Of a stretch of 64,000 bases of DNA, positions 37,202-46,777 are shown piece by piece. Origin of the DNA: Thalassococcus halodurans (lineage in GTDB: Bacteria > Pseudomonadota > Alphaproteobacteria > Rhodobacterales > Rhodobacteraceae); NCBI RefSeq assembly GCF_900108225.1, contig NZ_FNUZ01000001.1, forward strand, positions 558,001-622,000, given 5' to 3'. The notes beneath the pieces were generated by a model that did no database searches, was not told the origin of the DNA, and saw nothing but the letters and a program-made list of their open reading frames with translations. The position numbers were made by a program, and so were the translations under genes. Numbering within the stretch: position 1 is the stretch's first letter; the number at the start of each line of letters is the position of its first letter.

Positions 37202-38038
37202 TCATAAGCGGTCAGCGTTAAAGGTGTCGCAACTGCGCATGTCACCGGATTTGTAGCCCGTCGCAAACCAGCGCGAGCGCTGTTCGCTGGTGCCATGTGT
37301 AAACGTGTGCGGCTGCGGCACACGCCCTGCGTTGCGTTGAAGCGTATCGTCCCCGATCTGGCGGGCGGCGTTCAGTGCCTCGTCGATATCACCCGGCTCT
37401 AGCAGACCATCGACGTAATGCGCCCAGACGCCCGACAGGCAATCAGCCTGCAGTTCCAGACGCACAGTCAACGCGTTTGCGGTGACCTCGTCGGATTGCT
37501 GCCTCAGACCGTGCACTTCGTTCAAAATCCCAAGCTCGTTCTGGATGTGATGCGCCACTTCGTGGGCCACCACATAGGCCGCTGCGAAATCGCCGCCAGC
37601 GCCCAATTGCTGCGCCATGGTCGCGAAGAAATCCGTGTCCAGATAGGCCTTTTCATCCGCAGGGCAGTAGAACGGGCCGGTCGCGCCGCTTGCACCGCCA
37701 CAGGGCGACTGGGTGACGCCGGAATACAGAACCAACTTGGGTGGGGTGTATTCTAATCCTGCCTGTTCAGGCAAAAGAACGTCCCAGACCTGTTCGGTCG
37801 TTCCCAACACCTTAGCGGTGAAATCACCTGCACGCTGTTCGGCGGCGGTCAGTTCGCGCGGCTCGGACGATTGCGGCGCGGCCGCCTGTTCAAGGAAGGG
37901 CGACACGTCAATGCCCGCGAAATAGCCGATGGCCAGAATGACCAGCAGGCCAACACCGCCAACACCGGCCTTGCCACCAGCACTGCTGCGGCGGCGGTCT
38001 TCGATGTTCTGGCTACGGCGCACATTTTTAAGACGCAT
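37202..38038 (-). CDS. ypfJ: YpfJ-type neutral zinc metallopeptidase
   Basis: The 278-aa protein has a cytoplasmic basic N-terminus, one membrane helix (about 27-45) and an extracytoplasmic zincin domain. The zinc motif HEVAHH lies near residue 160, followed by the family blocks LELQADCLSGVWAHY and TFTHGTSEQRSRWF. Its role is not established. The promoter region carries a perfect CtrA full site at the -35, which suggests cell-cycle or motility-type regulation. The phosphatase follows in the same unit. Confidence 0.88.
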   Translation of the reverse strand: MRLKNVRRSQNIEDRRRSSAGGKAGVGGVGLLVILAIGYFAGIDVSPFLEQAAAPQSSEPRELTAAEQRAGDFTAKVLGTTEQVWDVLLPEQAGLEYTPPKLVLYSGVTQSPCGGASGATGPFYCPADEKAYLDTDFFATMAQQLGAGGDFAAAYVVAHEVAHHIQNELGILNEVHGLRQQSDEVTANALTVRLELQADCLSGVWAHYVDGLLEPGDIDEALNAARQIGDDTLQRNAGRVPQPHTFTHGTSEQRSRWFATGYKSGDMRSCDTFNADRL

Positions 38039-38069
38039 ACGGACCCTCGAAACTAAACTCGTTCGAGCG

Positions 38070-38113
38070 ATGATACACGCTGTGGGGCATTGGTTAAGTG
38101 GGAATTAACCAAT
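38070..38113 (-). promoter_or_regulatory. CtrA-box promoter of ypfJ
   Basis: On the minus strand TTAA-N7-TTAACC (within a 9-bp-arm palindrome ATTGGTTAA/TTAACCAAT at 38089-38113) is followed by a 16-bp spacer and TATCAT (38070-38075). This is the known CtrA consensus TTAA-N7-TTAA sitting at the -35, the arrangement of CtrA-activated promoters. The predicted start of transcription is about 38063, 25 nt before the ypfJ ATG. Confidence 0.7.
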
Positions 38114-38150
38114 TCGACTATCACTGCCCACTTTAGTATGCCTGTGAACC

Positions 38151-38990
38151 TTAATCGCGACGCGATGCGCGGGGGTATGTGCCCAGAATTTCCAGCATGT
38201 CGGTGAAGTAATCCAGCTCTTCAAGCGCAAGTGCGACGTGCGGATCGTCCGGATGGCCTTCGATATCGGCATAGAACTGAGTCGCCGTGAACGACCCGCC
38301 GACCATATAGCTTTCCAGCTTGGTCATGTTCACACCATTCGTCGCGAATCCCCCCATCGCTTTGTACAAAGCGGCGGGAATGTTGCGCACCTGGAAGACG
38401 AAAGTCGTCATCATGCCGTGTTCGCCACGACGTTTCATGTCGGCTTCGCGCGACATAACAAGGAATCGGGTCGTGTTGTTGCCTTCGTCCTCGATGTGGC
38501 GCGCCAGCACGTCCAGACCGTAGATTTCACCGGCCAATTCACCCGCAAGCGCGGCCATCTCGGGGTTTCCACGCTCGGACACGATCTTGGCAGAGCCGGC
38601 AGTATCTGCGCCAGTGATCCGCGCGATGCCGTGTTCTTTCAGGAAATTACGGCACTGACCCAACAAAACCGTGTGGCTCATCGCCTCTTTCACGTCGGTC
38701 AGTTTTGTACCGGGCAAAGCCAGCAAGTTAATGTGAACACGGACAAAATCTTCTTCGATGATGTGCAGACCGGACTGCGGCAACAGCGAATGGATGTCGG
38801 CCACGCGACCGTAAGTCGAGTTCTCGACAGGCAGCATGGCAAGCTCGGCTTCACCGCTGCGGCAGGCTTCGATTGCGTCCTCGAACGTGCGGCAGGGCAG
38901 CACGTCAAAATCGGGCCGGGCCTGCCGGCACGCCTGATGTGAATAGGCACCAAGTTCGCCCTGAAATGCGATGAGGGGTCTGTCAGCCAT
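38151..38990 (-). CDS. pheA: Prephenate dehydratase
   Basis: This 279-aa stand-alone prephenate dehydratase of phenylalanine synthesis is predicted. The catalytic domain (1-180) starts [14 protein letters not shown] and contains the signature [11 protein letters not shown] near 172-182. A C-terminal ACT regulatory domain (about 195-275) has [23 protein letters not shown], the Phe-binding ESRP-like region (LESY). There is no chorismate mutase fusion, as usual in alphaproteobacteria. Confidence 0.95.
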   Translation of the reverse strand: MADRPLIAFQGELGAYSHQACRQARPDFDVLPCRTFEDAIEACRSGEAELAMLPVENSTYGRVADIHSLLPQSGLHIIEEDFVRVHINLLALPGTKLTDVKEAMSHTVLLGQCRNFLKEHGIARITGADTAGSAKIVSERGNPEMAALAGELAGEIYGLDVLARHIEDEGNNTTRFLVMSREADMKRRGEHGMMTTFVFQVRNIPAALYKAMGGFATNGVNMTKLESYMVGGSFTATQFYADIEGHPDDPHVALALEELDYFTDMLEILGTYPRASRRD

Positions 38991-39109
38991 GCTTTTTTCC
39001 GTCTAACTGCCGTAAATGGGCGATTGGTCGCGGCTCTTACACCTTGCCAGCGGCGAATGGAACCAATAGATACCGCGCCGAAACGCTTACCACGAGGGAA
39101 TTGCGACCC

Positions 39110-39634
39110 ATGCTTGACACAATGACGTTCACAAAGGTGATTGGCGGCTTCTGCGGAGCGCTCTTGATCTTCCTTCTTGGCAACTGGGGCGCGGAAATCC
39201 TGTACCACGTCGGTGACGACGGTCACGGTGAAGAGCATGCTGCTGCCGGTTACCCGATTGAAGTCGCAGAAGCAGGCGAAGGCGCAGAAGAAGAAGCACC
39301 CGCTGATTTCGCCACAGTATTCGCATCCGCCGACGCTGGCGCGGGCGAGAAAGTTTTCGGCAAATGCCGTGCTTGCCACAAGCTGGTTGAAGGTGAAAAC
39401 GCAGTTGGCCCGTACCTGTACGGTGTTGTCGGCCGCGCAACTGGCGCTGCTTCCGGCTTCAACTACTCCGGTGCTCTGGCCGCTGCGACAGACGCATGGA
39501 CACCTGAAGCGCTGAACGCCTTCCTGGAAAATCCTGCTGGTTACGCACCGGGCACAACAATGTCCTTCCGCGGCCTGCCCGATGTCGAAGATCGCGCAAA
39601 CCTGATCGCGTATCTGGACGGCACAGACGGCTAA
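39110..39634 (+). CDS. Membrane-anchored c-type cytochrome (cytochrome cy/c552-like)
   Basis: The 174-aa protein has an uncleaved N-terminal anchor (residues about 8-28), an acidic flexible linker (about 36-68) and one class I heme c domain. That domain carries CRACH (C86, C89, H90) and the axial Met151 in GTTMSF. The layout is that of cytochrome cy of Rhodobacter and c552 of Paracoccus, which carry electrons from the bc1 complex to terminal oxidases. A second Met at codon 5 is an alternative start. A strong terminator follows. It is divergent from pheA. Confidence 0.9.
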   Translation: MLDTMTFTKVIGGFCGALLIFLLGNWGAEILYHVGDDGHGEEHAAAGYPIEVAEAGEGAEEEAPADFATVFASADAGAGEKVFGKCRACHKLVEGENAVGPYLYGVVGRATGAASGFNYSGALAAATDAWTPEALNAFLENPAGYAPGTTMSFRGLPDVEDRANLIAYLDGTDG

Positions 39635-39660
39635 TCAGCCCGACAGCTAGAATTTCAGGA

Positions 39661-39690
39661 AAGGCCGTGGACCCGCTCCACGGCCTTTTT
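39661..39690 (+). terminator. Rho-independent terminator after cytochrome c gene
   Basis: AAGGCCGTGGA and TCCACGGCCTT form an 11-bp stem with a short loop directly followed by TTT, 27 bp after the stop codon. Confidence 0.92.
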
Positions 39691-39728
39691 CTTGTGCGCC
39701 GATGACAAGAAGATCACAGATACGCAAC

Positions 39729-39758
39729 TTGATAGTGGCTATTCCATGCCCATAACAT
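39729..39758 (+). promoter_or_regulatory. Candidate promoter of yejABEF
   Basis: TTGATA at 39729-39734 with CATAAC/TAACAT at 39751-39758 (16-18 bp spacing) lies about 40 bp before the yejA start. Confidence 0.4.
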
Positions 39759-39797
39759 ACATTCGTAACAGGATCAGTCTTACCCGGAGGACACTAG

Positions 39798-41753
39798 ATG
39801 ACGCTTAAAAGCGCACGCCACCTCATCCCCGCCAAATCGCGGGAGCAGTCCGCACCGCGCGCCAAAGCGATCGCCATCCCGACCTTAGCCATCAGCCGCC
39901 GCTGGCTGTTCGCCAGCGCCTTTGCCATCGCGTCGGTTTTCGCGGCAGAGCGGCTTTGGGCGCAAGAGGCGCAGGACGGCGTCATCAAATCCCACGGCAT
40001 TTCGTCGTTCGGTGAACTGAAATACCCTGCGGATTTCAAACACTGGGACTATGTAAACCCCGATGCGCCGAAGGGCGGTGAATATTCGACATGGGCCTTC
40101 GGCACCTTCGACAGCCTCACGCCCTATATCCTGAAAGGCAACGCAGCCGCAGGGGCCACCGTTTTTTACGACACGTTGATGACCGGCAATCTGGATGAAC
40201 CGGATTCGATGTACGGTCTGGTCGCCGAAAGTGTCGAATACCCCGAAAACCGCGAATGGGCGATCTTCAACCTGCGCCCCGAAGCCAAGTTCCGCGACGG
40301 ATCGCAGGTCACGGCACATGACGTGGTGTTTTCCTTCGAGAAACTGTTCAACGAAGGCCAGCCTTCCTACCGCGTAGCGTTGAAAGACTTTGAAAAGGTC
40401 GAGGCGCTGGATGATTTCCGCGTCAAATACACCTTCAACCCCGAAGGCCCGCTGCGCGAATTGCTGATGACAGCCGCCGGCCTGCCGATATTTTCAAAGG
40501 CCTATTACGAAACCCGCGACTTCACCGAATCCTCGCTGGAACCGCCCATGGGGTCGGGCCAGTACGAATTGCTTAGCGTCGATCCCGGTCAATCCGTGGC
40601 CTACAAACGCCGCGATGATTACTGGGGCAAGGACCTGCCGGTAAACGTCGGTCAGAACAACTTCGACGTCATCAAGTTCGAATACTTCGCCGATTACACA
40701 ACCGCGTTCGAGGCCTTCAAAGCCGGCTCCTATTCCTATCGCGAAGAATCCCTGTCGAAGCTTTGGGCCACTTCCTATGACTTCCCCGCCATCGACAAAG
40801 GCTGGGTCAAGGTCGAAACGCTGCCCGATGGCCGCCCGTCCGGCACGCAGGGCTTCTGGTTCAACCTGCGCCGCGACAAATTCAGCGATCCGCGCGTCCG
40901 CGAGGCGATCGGTCTGGCGTTTAACTTTGAATGGTCCAATGAATCGCTGTTCTACGGTCTCTATGACCGCACAGACAGCTTCTGGGAAAACTCGGGCACC
41001 TTGCAAGCCGAAGGCATGCCGTCCGAGGCCGAACTGGCGCTTCTGGAACCCCTTCGCGCCGACCTGCCGGAAACCGTATTCACCGAACCTGCCTTTGTCC
41101 CTGACGTTCAAAAGGCCGAAGATCTGGCCGACCGTCGCGCATTGCGCAAAGCGGGCAAGCTGCTGGATGACGCCGGTTGGGAAGTGGGCGCCGACGGCAT
41201 CCGCGAAAAGGACGGTGAAAAGCTGACCATCCAGGTGCTGAACGACAGCGCGTCCTTCGACCGCATCATCAACCCGATGATCGAAAACCTGCGCCGTCTG
41301 GGGATCGAGGCCGATGCCACACGCGTCGACGCCGCTGAATCGCAGGAACGCGAAAAGAATTTTGATTTCGATATCGTGACACAGCGTTTTTCCATGTCTT
41401 CGACACCGGGTGACGAGTTGCGCACGATCTTCGGCTCGGAAACCGCCAACACGCCGGGATCGGCCAATATGGCGGGTATCGCGAACCCTGCGGTGGATGC
41501 GCTGATCGAAAAGATCGCCACAGCCGAATCCCGCGAGGAACTGACCGTCGCCACCCGTGCGCTGGACCGGGTACTGCGTTCGATGCACGTCTGGATCCCC
41601 CAGTGGTACAAAGGTGCGCACAACATTGCCTATCTGGACATGTTCGCGCGCCCCTACACTGACACGCCTCCGCCATTTGGGATGGGCACTAGTTCGATCT
41701 GGTGGTACGACGAAGAAAAAGCGCAGGCTCTGAAAGAAGCTGGCGCATTCTAA
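39798..41753 (+). CDS. yejA: Oligopeptide-type ABC transporter substrate-binding protein YejA
   Basis: The 651-aa periplasmic solute-binding protein is of the extracellular solute-binding family 5. A long N-terminus ends in a hydrophobic segment preceded by SRRWLF (residues 33-38) and a likely cleavage after LWA (55), resembling a Tat signal. The mature part has GISSFGELKYPADFKHWDYVNPDAPKGG, the YejA-type opening. Gene order A-B-E-F matches the peptide/microcin C importer of enterobacteria. CGGAGG precedes the ATG. Confidence 0.92.
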   Translation: MTLKSARHLIPAKSREQSAPRAKAIAIPTLAISRRWLFASAFAIASVFAAERLWAQEAQDGVIKSHGISSFGELKYPADFKHWDYVNPDAPKGGEYSTWAFGTFDSLTPYILKGNAAAGATVFYDTLMTGNLDEPDSMYGLVAESVEYPENREWAIFNLRPEAKFRDGSQVTAHDVVFSFEKLFNEGQPSYRVALKDFEKVEALDDFRVKYTFNPEGPLRELLMTAAGLPIFSKAYYETRDFTESSLEPPMGSGQYELLSVDPGQSVAYKRRDDYWGKDLPVNVGQNNFDVIKFEYFADYTTAFEAFKAGSYSYREESLSKLWATSYDFPAIDKGWVKVETLPDGRPSGTQGFWFNLRRDKFSDPRVREAIGLAFNFEWSNESLFYGLYDRTDSFWENSGTLQAEGMPSEAELALLEPLRADLPETVFTEPAFVPDVQKAEDLADRRALRKAGKLLDDAGWEVGADGIREKDGEKLTIQVLNDSASFDRIINPMIENLRRLGIEADATRVDAAESQEREKNFDFDIVTQRFSMSSTPGDELRTIFGSETANTPGSANMAGIANPAVDALIEKIATAESREELTVATRALDRVLRSMHVWIPQWYKGAHNIAYLDMFARPYTDTPPPFGMGTSSIWWYDEEKAQALKEAGAF

Positions 41754-41771
41754 GCGGGCAGTAAACGCACC

Positions 41772-42854
41772 ATGGGCGCATATATCCTACGACGGCTGTT
41801 GCTGGTGATCCCCACCCTGTTGGGGATCATGATCATCAACTTTGCCTTGGTCCAATTCGTCCCCGGCGGGCCGATCGAACAGATTATCGCGACGCTGGAA
41901 GGCGAAGGCGATGCCTTTGCCGGTTTCGCAGGTGGCGGGGGCGAGGCCTCGATGGGCAATTCAGGCAACGACGAATATGCCGGAGCCCGTGGCCTGCCGC
42001 CCGAATTCATCGCCGAGCTGGAAAAAGAGTTCGGCTTTGACAAACCGCCCGTGGAACGGTTCCTCGATATGCTGTGGAACTACATGCGCTTCGATTTTGG
42101 TGAAAGTTACTTCCGGTCGATCAGCGTGATCGATCTGGTGCTGGAAAAGATGCCCGTGTCGATCTCGCTTGGCCTGTGGTCCACGCTGATCGCCTATATG
42201 GTGTCGATCCCCTTGGGCATCCGGAAGGCCGTCAGCGACGGGTCGTCGTTTGATACATGGACGTCGGCAGCAATCATCGTGGCCTATGCAATCCCGGGCT
42301 TTCTGTTCGCGATCCTGCTGCTGGTTCTGTTCGCTGGCGGATCGTACCTGCAAATCTTCCCGCTGCGCGGCCTGACGTCGGACAACTGGGAAGACCTGTC
42401 CTTGCTGGGCAAGGTGGCCGATTACTTCTGGCACATCGCGCTGCCTGTCATCGCCTCGACCATCTCGGCCTTTGCGACGCTGACACTGTTGACCAAGAAC
42501 TCGTTCCTGGACGAGATCAAAAAGCAATACGTCATCACCGCCCGCGCCAAAGGTCTGGCGGAAAAGCAGGTTCTGTACGGTCACGTTTTCCGCAACGCGA
42601 TGCTGATTGTGATCGCCGGTTTCCCTGCGGTTTTCATCGGCGTGTTCTTCTCGGGCAGCTTGATTATCGAAACCATCTTCTCGCTCGACGGCCTTGGGCG
42701 TCTGGGGTTCGAGGCCGCTGTCGCCCGAGACTATCCGGTGATCTTCGGTACGCTGTTTATTTTCGGCATCATCGGCCTTGTCGTCGGCATCTTGTCGGAC
42801 CTGATGTATGTACTGGTCGATCCGCGCATCGATTTCGAACGGCGGGAGGGCTGA
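41772..42854 (+). CDS. yejB: ABC transporter permease YejB
   Basis: The 360-aa BPD-type inner-membrane permease has an N-terminal helix ([20 protein letters not shown]), a periplasmic insert rich in Gly near 45-75 and about five further helices. The cytoplasmic EAA loop [22 protein letters not shown] (about 253-274) contacts the ATPase. It follows yejA by 18 bp and precedes yejE by 1 bp. Confidence 0.93.
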   Translation: MGAYILRRLLLVIPTLLGIMIINFALVQFVPGGPIEQIIATLEGEGDAFAGFAGGGGEASMGNSGNDEYAGARGLPPEFIAELEKEFGFDKPPVERFLDMLWNYMRFDFGESYFRSISVIDLVLEKMPVSISLGLWSTLIAYMVSIPLGIRKAVSDGSSFDTWTSAAIIVAYAIPGFLFAILLLVLFAGGSYLQIFPLRGLTSDNWEDLSLLGKVADYFWHIALPVIASTISAFATLTLLTKNSFLDEIKKQYVITARAKGLAEKQVLYGHVFRNAMLIVIAGFPAVFIGVFFSGSLIIETIFSLDGLGRLGFEAAVARDYPVIFGTLFIFGIIGLVVGILSDLMYVLVDPRIDFERREG

Positions 42855-42855
42855 T

Positions 42856-44046
42856 ATGAGCATTGACCCGAACCCCGCGAACGTGGTGCCCGAACCGACA
42901 CCTGGCACGCCCGTTGCCCCCGAACCGCCGCGTGGCCGTTTTGCCCTGTCGCCGCTGAACCAGCGCCGCTGGAACAACTTCAAGAAAAACCGCCGCGCTT
43001 ACTGGTCGCTGTGGATTTTCGCGATCCTGTTCGGCCTGTCGCTCTTTGCCGAGTTTCTGGCGAACGACAAACCGATCATGGTCAGCTACCGCGGCGAAAT
43101 CCGCATGCCTGTATTCAGCTTTTACGCCGAAACCGACTATGGCGGCGATTTCAAAACCGAAGCCGCTTATCGCGACCCCGAGGTTCAGTGCCTGATCCTA
43201 ACCGGTGGTTTGGTCGACTGTTTCGACGAACCCGACGACCTGATCGCCTCCGCAAAGGATGGAACGATCACGGACGCTGACTTCCAGAAGGGTTGGATGC
43301 TCTGGCCGCCCATCCCCTACAGCTACAAAACCCCTGTGGACCGCCCCGGCGCGGCACCGCTGCCGCCCAACAGCCAGAACTGGCTGGGCACCGATGACAC
43401 CAAGCGTGATGTGGTCGCGCGTGTGATCTATGGCTTCCGCCTGTCGATCCTGTTCACGCTGATCGTAACGGTCCTGTCGTCCGTCATCGGCATCATTGCG
43501 GGCGCGGTACAGGGCTATTTCGGCGGCTGGGTCGATCTGATCTTCCAGCGCGTGATCGAGATATGGAGCGCGACGCCGTCGCTTTATATCATCATTATCC
43601 TGTTCGCGATCTTGGGGCGAAGTTTCTGGCTCTTGGTGTTCCTGACCGTCCTGTTCGGCTGGGTTGCCTTGGTGGGCGTTGTTCGGGCCGAATTCCTACG
43701 TGCGCGTAACCTTGAATACGTCCGCGCGGCCAAGGCGCTGGGGGTATCCAACCGCACCATCATGTTCCGCCACATGCTGCCCAACGCGATGGTCGCCACC
43801 GTCACCATGCTGCCGTTCATCGTCACCGGCACGATCTCGACCCTCGCAGGCCTCGACTTCCTCGGCTTCGGCCTGCCGTCCTCGGCACCGTCGCTGGGCG
43901 AGTTGACGCTGCAGGCAAAACAGAACCTTCAGGCACCGTGGCTGGGCTTTACCGCCTTCTTCGTGTTCGCGATCATGCTGTCGCTTCTGGTCTTCATCTT
44001 TGAAGGCGTGCGCGATGCCTTTGACCCCAGAAAGACGTTCTCATGA
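42856..44046 (+). CDS. yejE: ABC transporter permease YejE
   Basis: This 396-aa second permease of the Yej importer is predicted. A Pro-rich cytoplasmic N-terminus (1-35) precedes the first helix (about 50-68) and a large periplasmic insert (70-180) with QNWLGTDDTKRDVVARVIYGFR. The core helices carry the EAA loop VRAAKALGVSNRTIMFRHMLPNA. ATG 42856 follows GGAGGG. Its stop overlaps the yejF start by 4 nt. Confidence 0.93.
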   Translation: MSIDPNPANVVPEPTPGTPVAPEPPRGRFALSPLNQRRWNNFKKNRRAYWSLWIFAILFGLSLFAEFLANDKPIMVSYRGEIRMPVFSFYAETDYGGDFKTEAAYRDPEVQCLILTGGLVDCFDEPDDLIASAKDGTITDADFQKGWMLWPPIPYSYKTPVDRPGAAPLPPNSQNWLGTDDTKRDVVARVIYGFRLSILFTLIVTVLSSVIGIIAGAVQGYFGGWVDLIFQRVIEIWSATPSLYIIIILFAILGRSFWLLVFLTVLFGWVALVGVVRAEFLRARNLEYVRAAKALGVSNRTIMFRHMLPNAMVATVTMLPFIVTGTISTLAGLDFLGFGLPSSAPSLGELTLQAKQNLQAPWLGFTAFFVFAIMLSLLVFIFEGVRDAFDPRKTFS

Positions 44047-45644
44047 CCAATATTCTGGAAGTCCGCGATCTGAAGGTCAGCTTCCGTCAGGACGGCGCCC
44101 TGACCCATGCGGTCAAAGGCGTGTCCTTTGACATCCGCAAGGGCGAAACTCTGGCCATCGTCGGTGAATCCGGTTCGGGCAAATCCGTCTCGGCGCTGTC
44201 CACCGTATCGTTGCTTGGTCCCGCAGCCGAAGTTTCGGGGTCGGTAAAATACGACAATCAGGAAATGATCGGGGCCGATGAAAAGATGCTGCGCAAGGTG
44301 CGTGGCAACGACATCAGCTTTATCTTCCAAGAACCGATGACGTCCCTGAACCCGCTGCACACGCTGGAACGCCAGTTGGGCGAAAGCCTTGCGCTGCATC
44401 AGGGTCTGATCGGAGATGAGGCACGCGCGCGCATTCTGGACCTGCTGAACCGCGTCGGCATCCGCAATCCGGAAAGCCGTCTTGGGGCCTATCCGCACGA
44501 ACTGTCCGGCGGGCAGCGTCAGCGCGTGATGATCGCGATGGCGCTGGCCAACCGGCCCGACCTGTTGATCGCGGACGAACCCACCACGGCGCTGGACGTC
44601 ACCATTCAGGCGCAGATCCTTGAACTTCTGGCCGAGCTTCAGCGCCAAGAGGGCATGAGCCTTTTGTTCATCACCCACGATCTGGGCATCGTCCGCAAAA
44701 TCGCCGACCGCGTCTGCGTGATGAAGGCGGGCGAGATTGTCGAAATGGGCCCCACGTCCGAGATTTTCGACAACCCGCAGCACCCCTATACCCAGATGCT
44801 GCTTTCTGCCGAAAGCAGTGGATCGCCCGAACCCGTCGAGCCCAACGCCGAGGTCGTGGCCGAAACCAAGAATCTGAAAATCTGGTTCCCGATCCACAAG
44901 GGCCTGCTGAAACGCACTGTGGGCCATGTGAAGGCCGTCAACGATGCGTCGATTTCCGTTCGTGCTGGCGAAACCGTCGGGATCGTGGGCGAGTCCGGAT
45001 CGGGCAAAACGACGCTGGCACTGGCCATCATGCGGTTGATCCAGTCCGAGGGCGGCATCACCTATCGCGGCCAGAACGTGCGCGACTGGTCGACCAAGGA
45101 ACTGCGTCGGTTACGCTCGGAAATGCAGATCGTGTTTCAGGACCCCTTCGGATCGCTGTCGCCGCGCATGACGTGCGAACAGATCATTGCCGAGGGGCTG
45201 GGCGTGCACGGCTCGCCCGATGGCCGTTCAAAACGAGACCATGTGATTGAAGTGATGACCGAGGTCGGGCTGGATCCTGCCACGATGCACCGCTACCCGC
45301 ATGAGTTTTCCGGCGGCCAACGGCAGCGCATCGCCATCGCCCGCGCCATGGTTCTGCGCCCCCGTCTGGTGGTGCTGGATGAACCGACATCGGCCCTGGA
45401 CATGACCGTTCAGGTGCAGATCGTAAACCTGCTGCGCGACCTGCAGCGCAAGTACGATCTGGCCTATCTGTTCATCAGCCACGACCTGCGCGTTGTTCGC
45501 GCGATGTCGCATAAGGTGCTGGTGATGAAGCAGGGCGATGTGGTGGAAATGGGCACGACCGAAGACATCTTTGACCGCCCCCAAACCGCCTATACGCAGG
45601 AACTGATATCCGCGGCCTTCGGCCCCGCTGTCGCGGCGGAATAG
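44043..45644 (+). CDS. yejF: ABC transporter ATP-binding protein YejF
   Basis: The 533-aa protein has two fused ATPase domains. The first has GESGSGKS (about 39-46), LSGGQRQRV and LIADEPTTALDVT. The second has GESGSGKTT (about 318-326), FSGGQRQRI and VVLDEPTSALDMT. The fused Dpp/Opp-like arrangement is that of YejF and energises the YejBE channel. It ends the yej unit, only 3 bp before a convergent 50-aa gene. Confidence 0.94.
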   Translation: MTNILEVRDLKVSFRQDGALTHAVKGVSFDIRKGETLAIVGESGSGKSVSALSTVSLLGPAAEVSGSVKYDNQEMIGADEKMLRKVRGNDISFIFQEPMTSLNPLHTLERQLGESLALHQGLIGDEARARILDLLNRVGIRNPESRLGAYPHELSGGQRQRVMIAMALANRPDLLIADEPTTALDVTIQAQILELLAELQRQEGMSLLFITHDLGIVRKIADRVCVMKAGEIVEMGPTSEIFDNPQHPYTQMLLSAESSGSPEPVEPNAEVVAETKNLKIWFPIHKGLLKRTVGHVKAVNDASISVRAGETVGIVGESGSGKTTLALAIMRLIQSEGGITYRGQNVRDWSTKELRRLRSEMQIVFQDPFGSLSPRMTCEQIIAEGLGVHGSPDGRSKRDHVIEVMTEVGLDPATMHRYPHEFSGGQRQRIAIARAMVLRPRLVVLDEPTSALDMTVQVQIVNLLRDLQRKYDLAYLFISHDLRVVRAMSHKVLVMKQGDVVEMGTTEDIFDRPQTAYTQELISAAFGPAVAAE

Positions 45645-45647
45645 CCC

Positions 45648-45800
45648 CTACTTGGCCTTGAACAAACGGACCGGCGCGGTGAACCTGCGCCGCTTTTCCT
45701 GTGTCTCGGGCGTGGGTTGGGACACATCGTGGGGGGCGATCCACGGGTCTTGGGGCAGACGTGTGGCGACGTGAATGCTTTTTGCAAGAATACCTAACAT
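45648..45800 (-). CDS. Small 50-aa protein divergent from a LysR regulator
   Basis: The 50-codon frame MLGILAKSIHVATRLPQDPW... is basic, with a Lys/Arg-rich end (EKRRRFTAPVRLFKAK), and has a good GGAG site 6 nt before its ATG. It fills the space between the yejF stop and the divergent lysR control region. A perfect palindrome sits just upstream, as expected for a LysR target. There is no membrane helix. I do not know a family for it. Codon use (GC-rich third positions) looks like a real gene. Confidence 0.65.
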   Translation of the reverse strand: MLGILAKSIHVATRLPQDPWIAPHDVSQPTPETQEKRRRFTAPVRLFKAK

Positions 45801-45812
45801 GGGAAACTCCGT

Positions 45813-45848
45813 TCAAATGTGGTGATGCAGATTCCTTCCCACATTTGA
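45813..45848. promoter_or_regulatory. Perfect 10-bp palindrome, candidate LysR operator
   Basis: TCAAATGTGG (45813-45822) and CCACATTTGA (45839-45848) are exact inverted copies with a 16-bp spacer, in the gap between the 50-aa gene and lysR. The right arm overlaps a TTGACG -35-like element (45845-45850) of lysR. The left arm lies just before the small gene's ribosome site. Confidence 0.6.
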
Positions 45849-45898
45849 CGAAACCAATCGAATCAGGAATTTTAGCCATATGTAAGCTAGGATTTCAT

Positions 45899-46777
45899 AT
45901 GGACTGGTCTTCCCTTCCCCCTCTGGCCGCATTACGGGCCTTCAGCGCCTATGCCGAAACCGGTTCGGTCAACCGCGCGGGCGATGCGCTGAATGTCAGC
46001 CATGCGGCCATCAGCCAGCAACTGCGCGCCTTGGAAACGCACCTTGGCCTGCGTCTTTTGGAACGCAACGGGCGCAGCATGACCCTGACGCCTGACGGCC
46101 ATCAACTGGCCCGCACGCTGGCCGAAAGCTTTGACCAGATCAGCCAGACCATCACCGCCCTGACCGGCGCGGATGATGCACGGCCTTTGCACATCGCCAC
46201 CTCGCCCAGCTTTGCCGCCAACTGGCTGATGCCACGCATGGGCAACTTCACCGCCGAGCATCCGGAATTCGACGTGATGATCTCGCCCAGCCCCGATCTT
46301 GTGACTCTTGAACCCGGCGGCGTGGATGTGGCCATCCGCTATGGCGAAGGGGGCTGGAAGGGCGTCGATAGCGAACCGCTGATCAGATCGCCCATCACTG
46401 TTGTTGCGGCCCCGTCACTGGTGGGCGATGGCCCTATCCCCAGTCTCGAAGACCTGGCCAAGCTGCCTTGGATTCAGGAACTGGGCACGACGGAAGCCAC
46501 CCAATGGCTGGCCAGTCACGGCATCCAGAACGCCCGCATCAAAGGCATCGTCGTGCCCGGCAACCTGATGCTGGACGGGCTGAGGAACGGCCAAGGCGTG
46601 GCGGTAACCACCTATGTCGCCATCAAGGACGATCTGGAAAGCGGACGCCTGCGCCTGCTGCACGAAGAACGCCCGAATGCAGGCTATCATATCGTCACGC
46701 GCCCGGCCGCGCACAGGCCCGCGTTGAAGGCCTTTCTGAAATGGCTGCGTCAAGAAGGAAAAATGGCGTCGGAGTAA
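45899..46777 (+). CDS. LysR family transcriptional regulator (GcvA-like)
   Basis: The 292-aa regulator has an N-terminal winged helix (residues 5-65, LAALRAFSAYAETGSVNRAGDALNVSHAAISQQLRALE) and a periplasmic-binding-protein-like effector domain (about 90-288) with LMPRMGNFTAEHPEFDV and GGVDVAIRYGEGGWKG, typical of the GcvA/AmpR subgroup. I use ATG 45899 because the fold starts right after it. The adjacent palindrome suggests autoregulation and control of the divergent 50-aa gene. Confidence 0.92.
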   Translation: MDWSSLPPLAALRAFSAYAETGSVNRAGDALNVSHAAISQQLRALETHLGLRLLERNGRSMTLTPDGHQLARTLAESFDQISQTITALTGADDARPLHIATSPSFAANWLMPRMGNFTAEHPEFDVMISPSPDLVTLEPGGVDVAIRYGEGGWKGVDSEPLIRSPITVVAAPSLVGDGPIPSLEDLAKLPWIQELGTTEATQWLASHGIQNARIKGIVVPGNLMLDGLRNGQGVAVTTYVAIKDDLESGRLRLLHEERPNAGYHIVTRPAAHRPALKAFLKWLRQEGKMASE

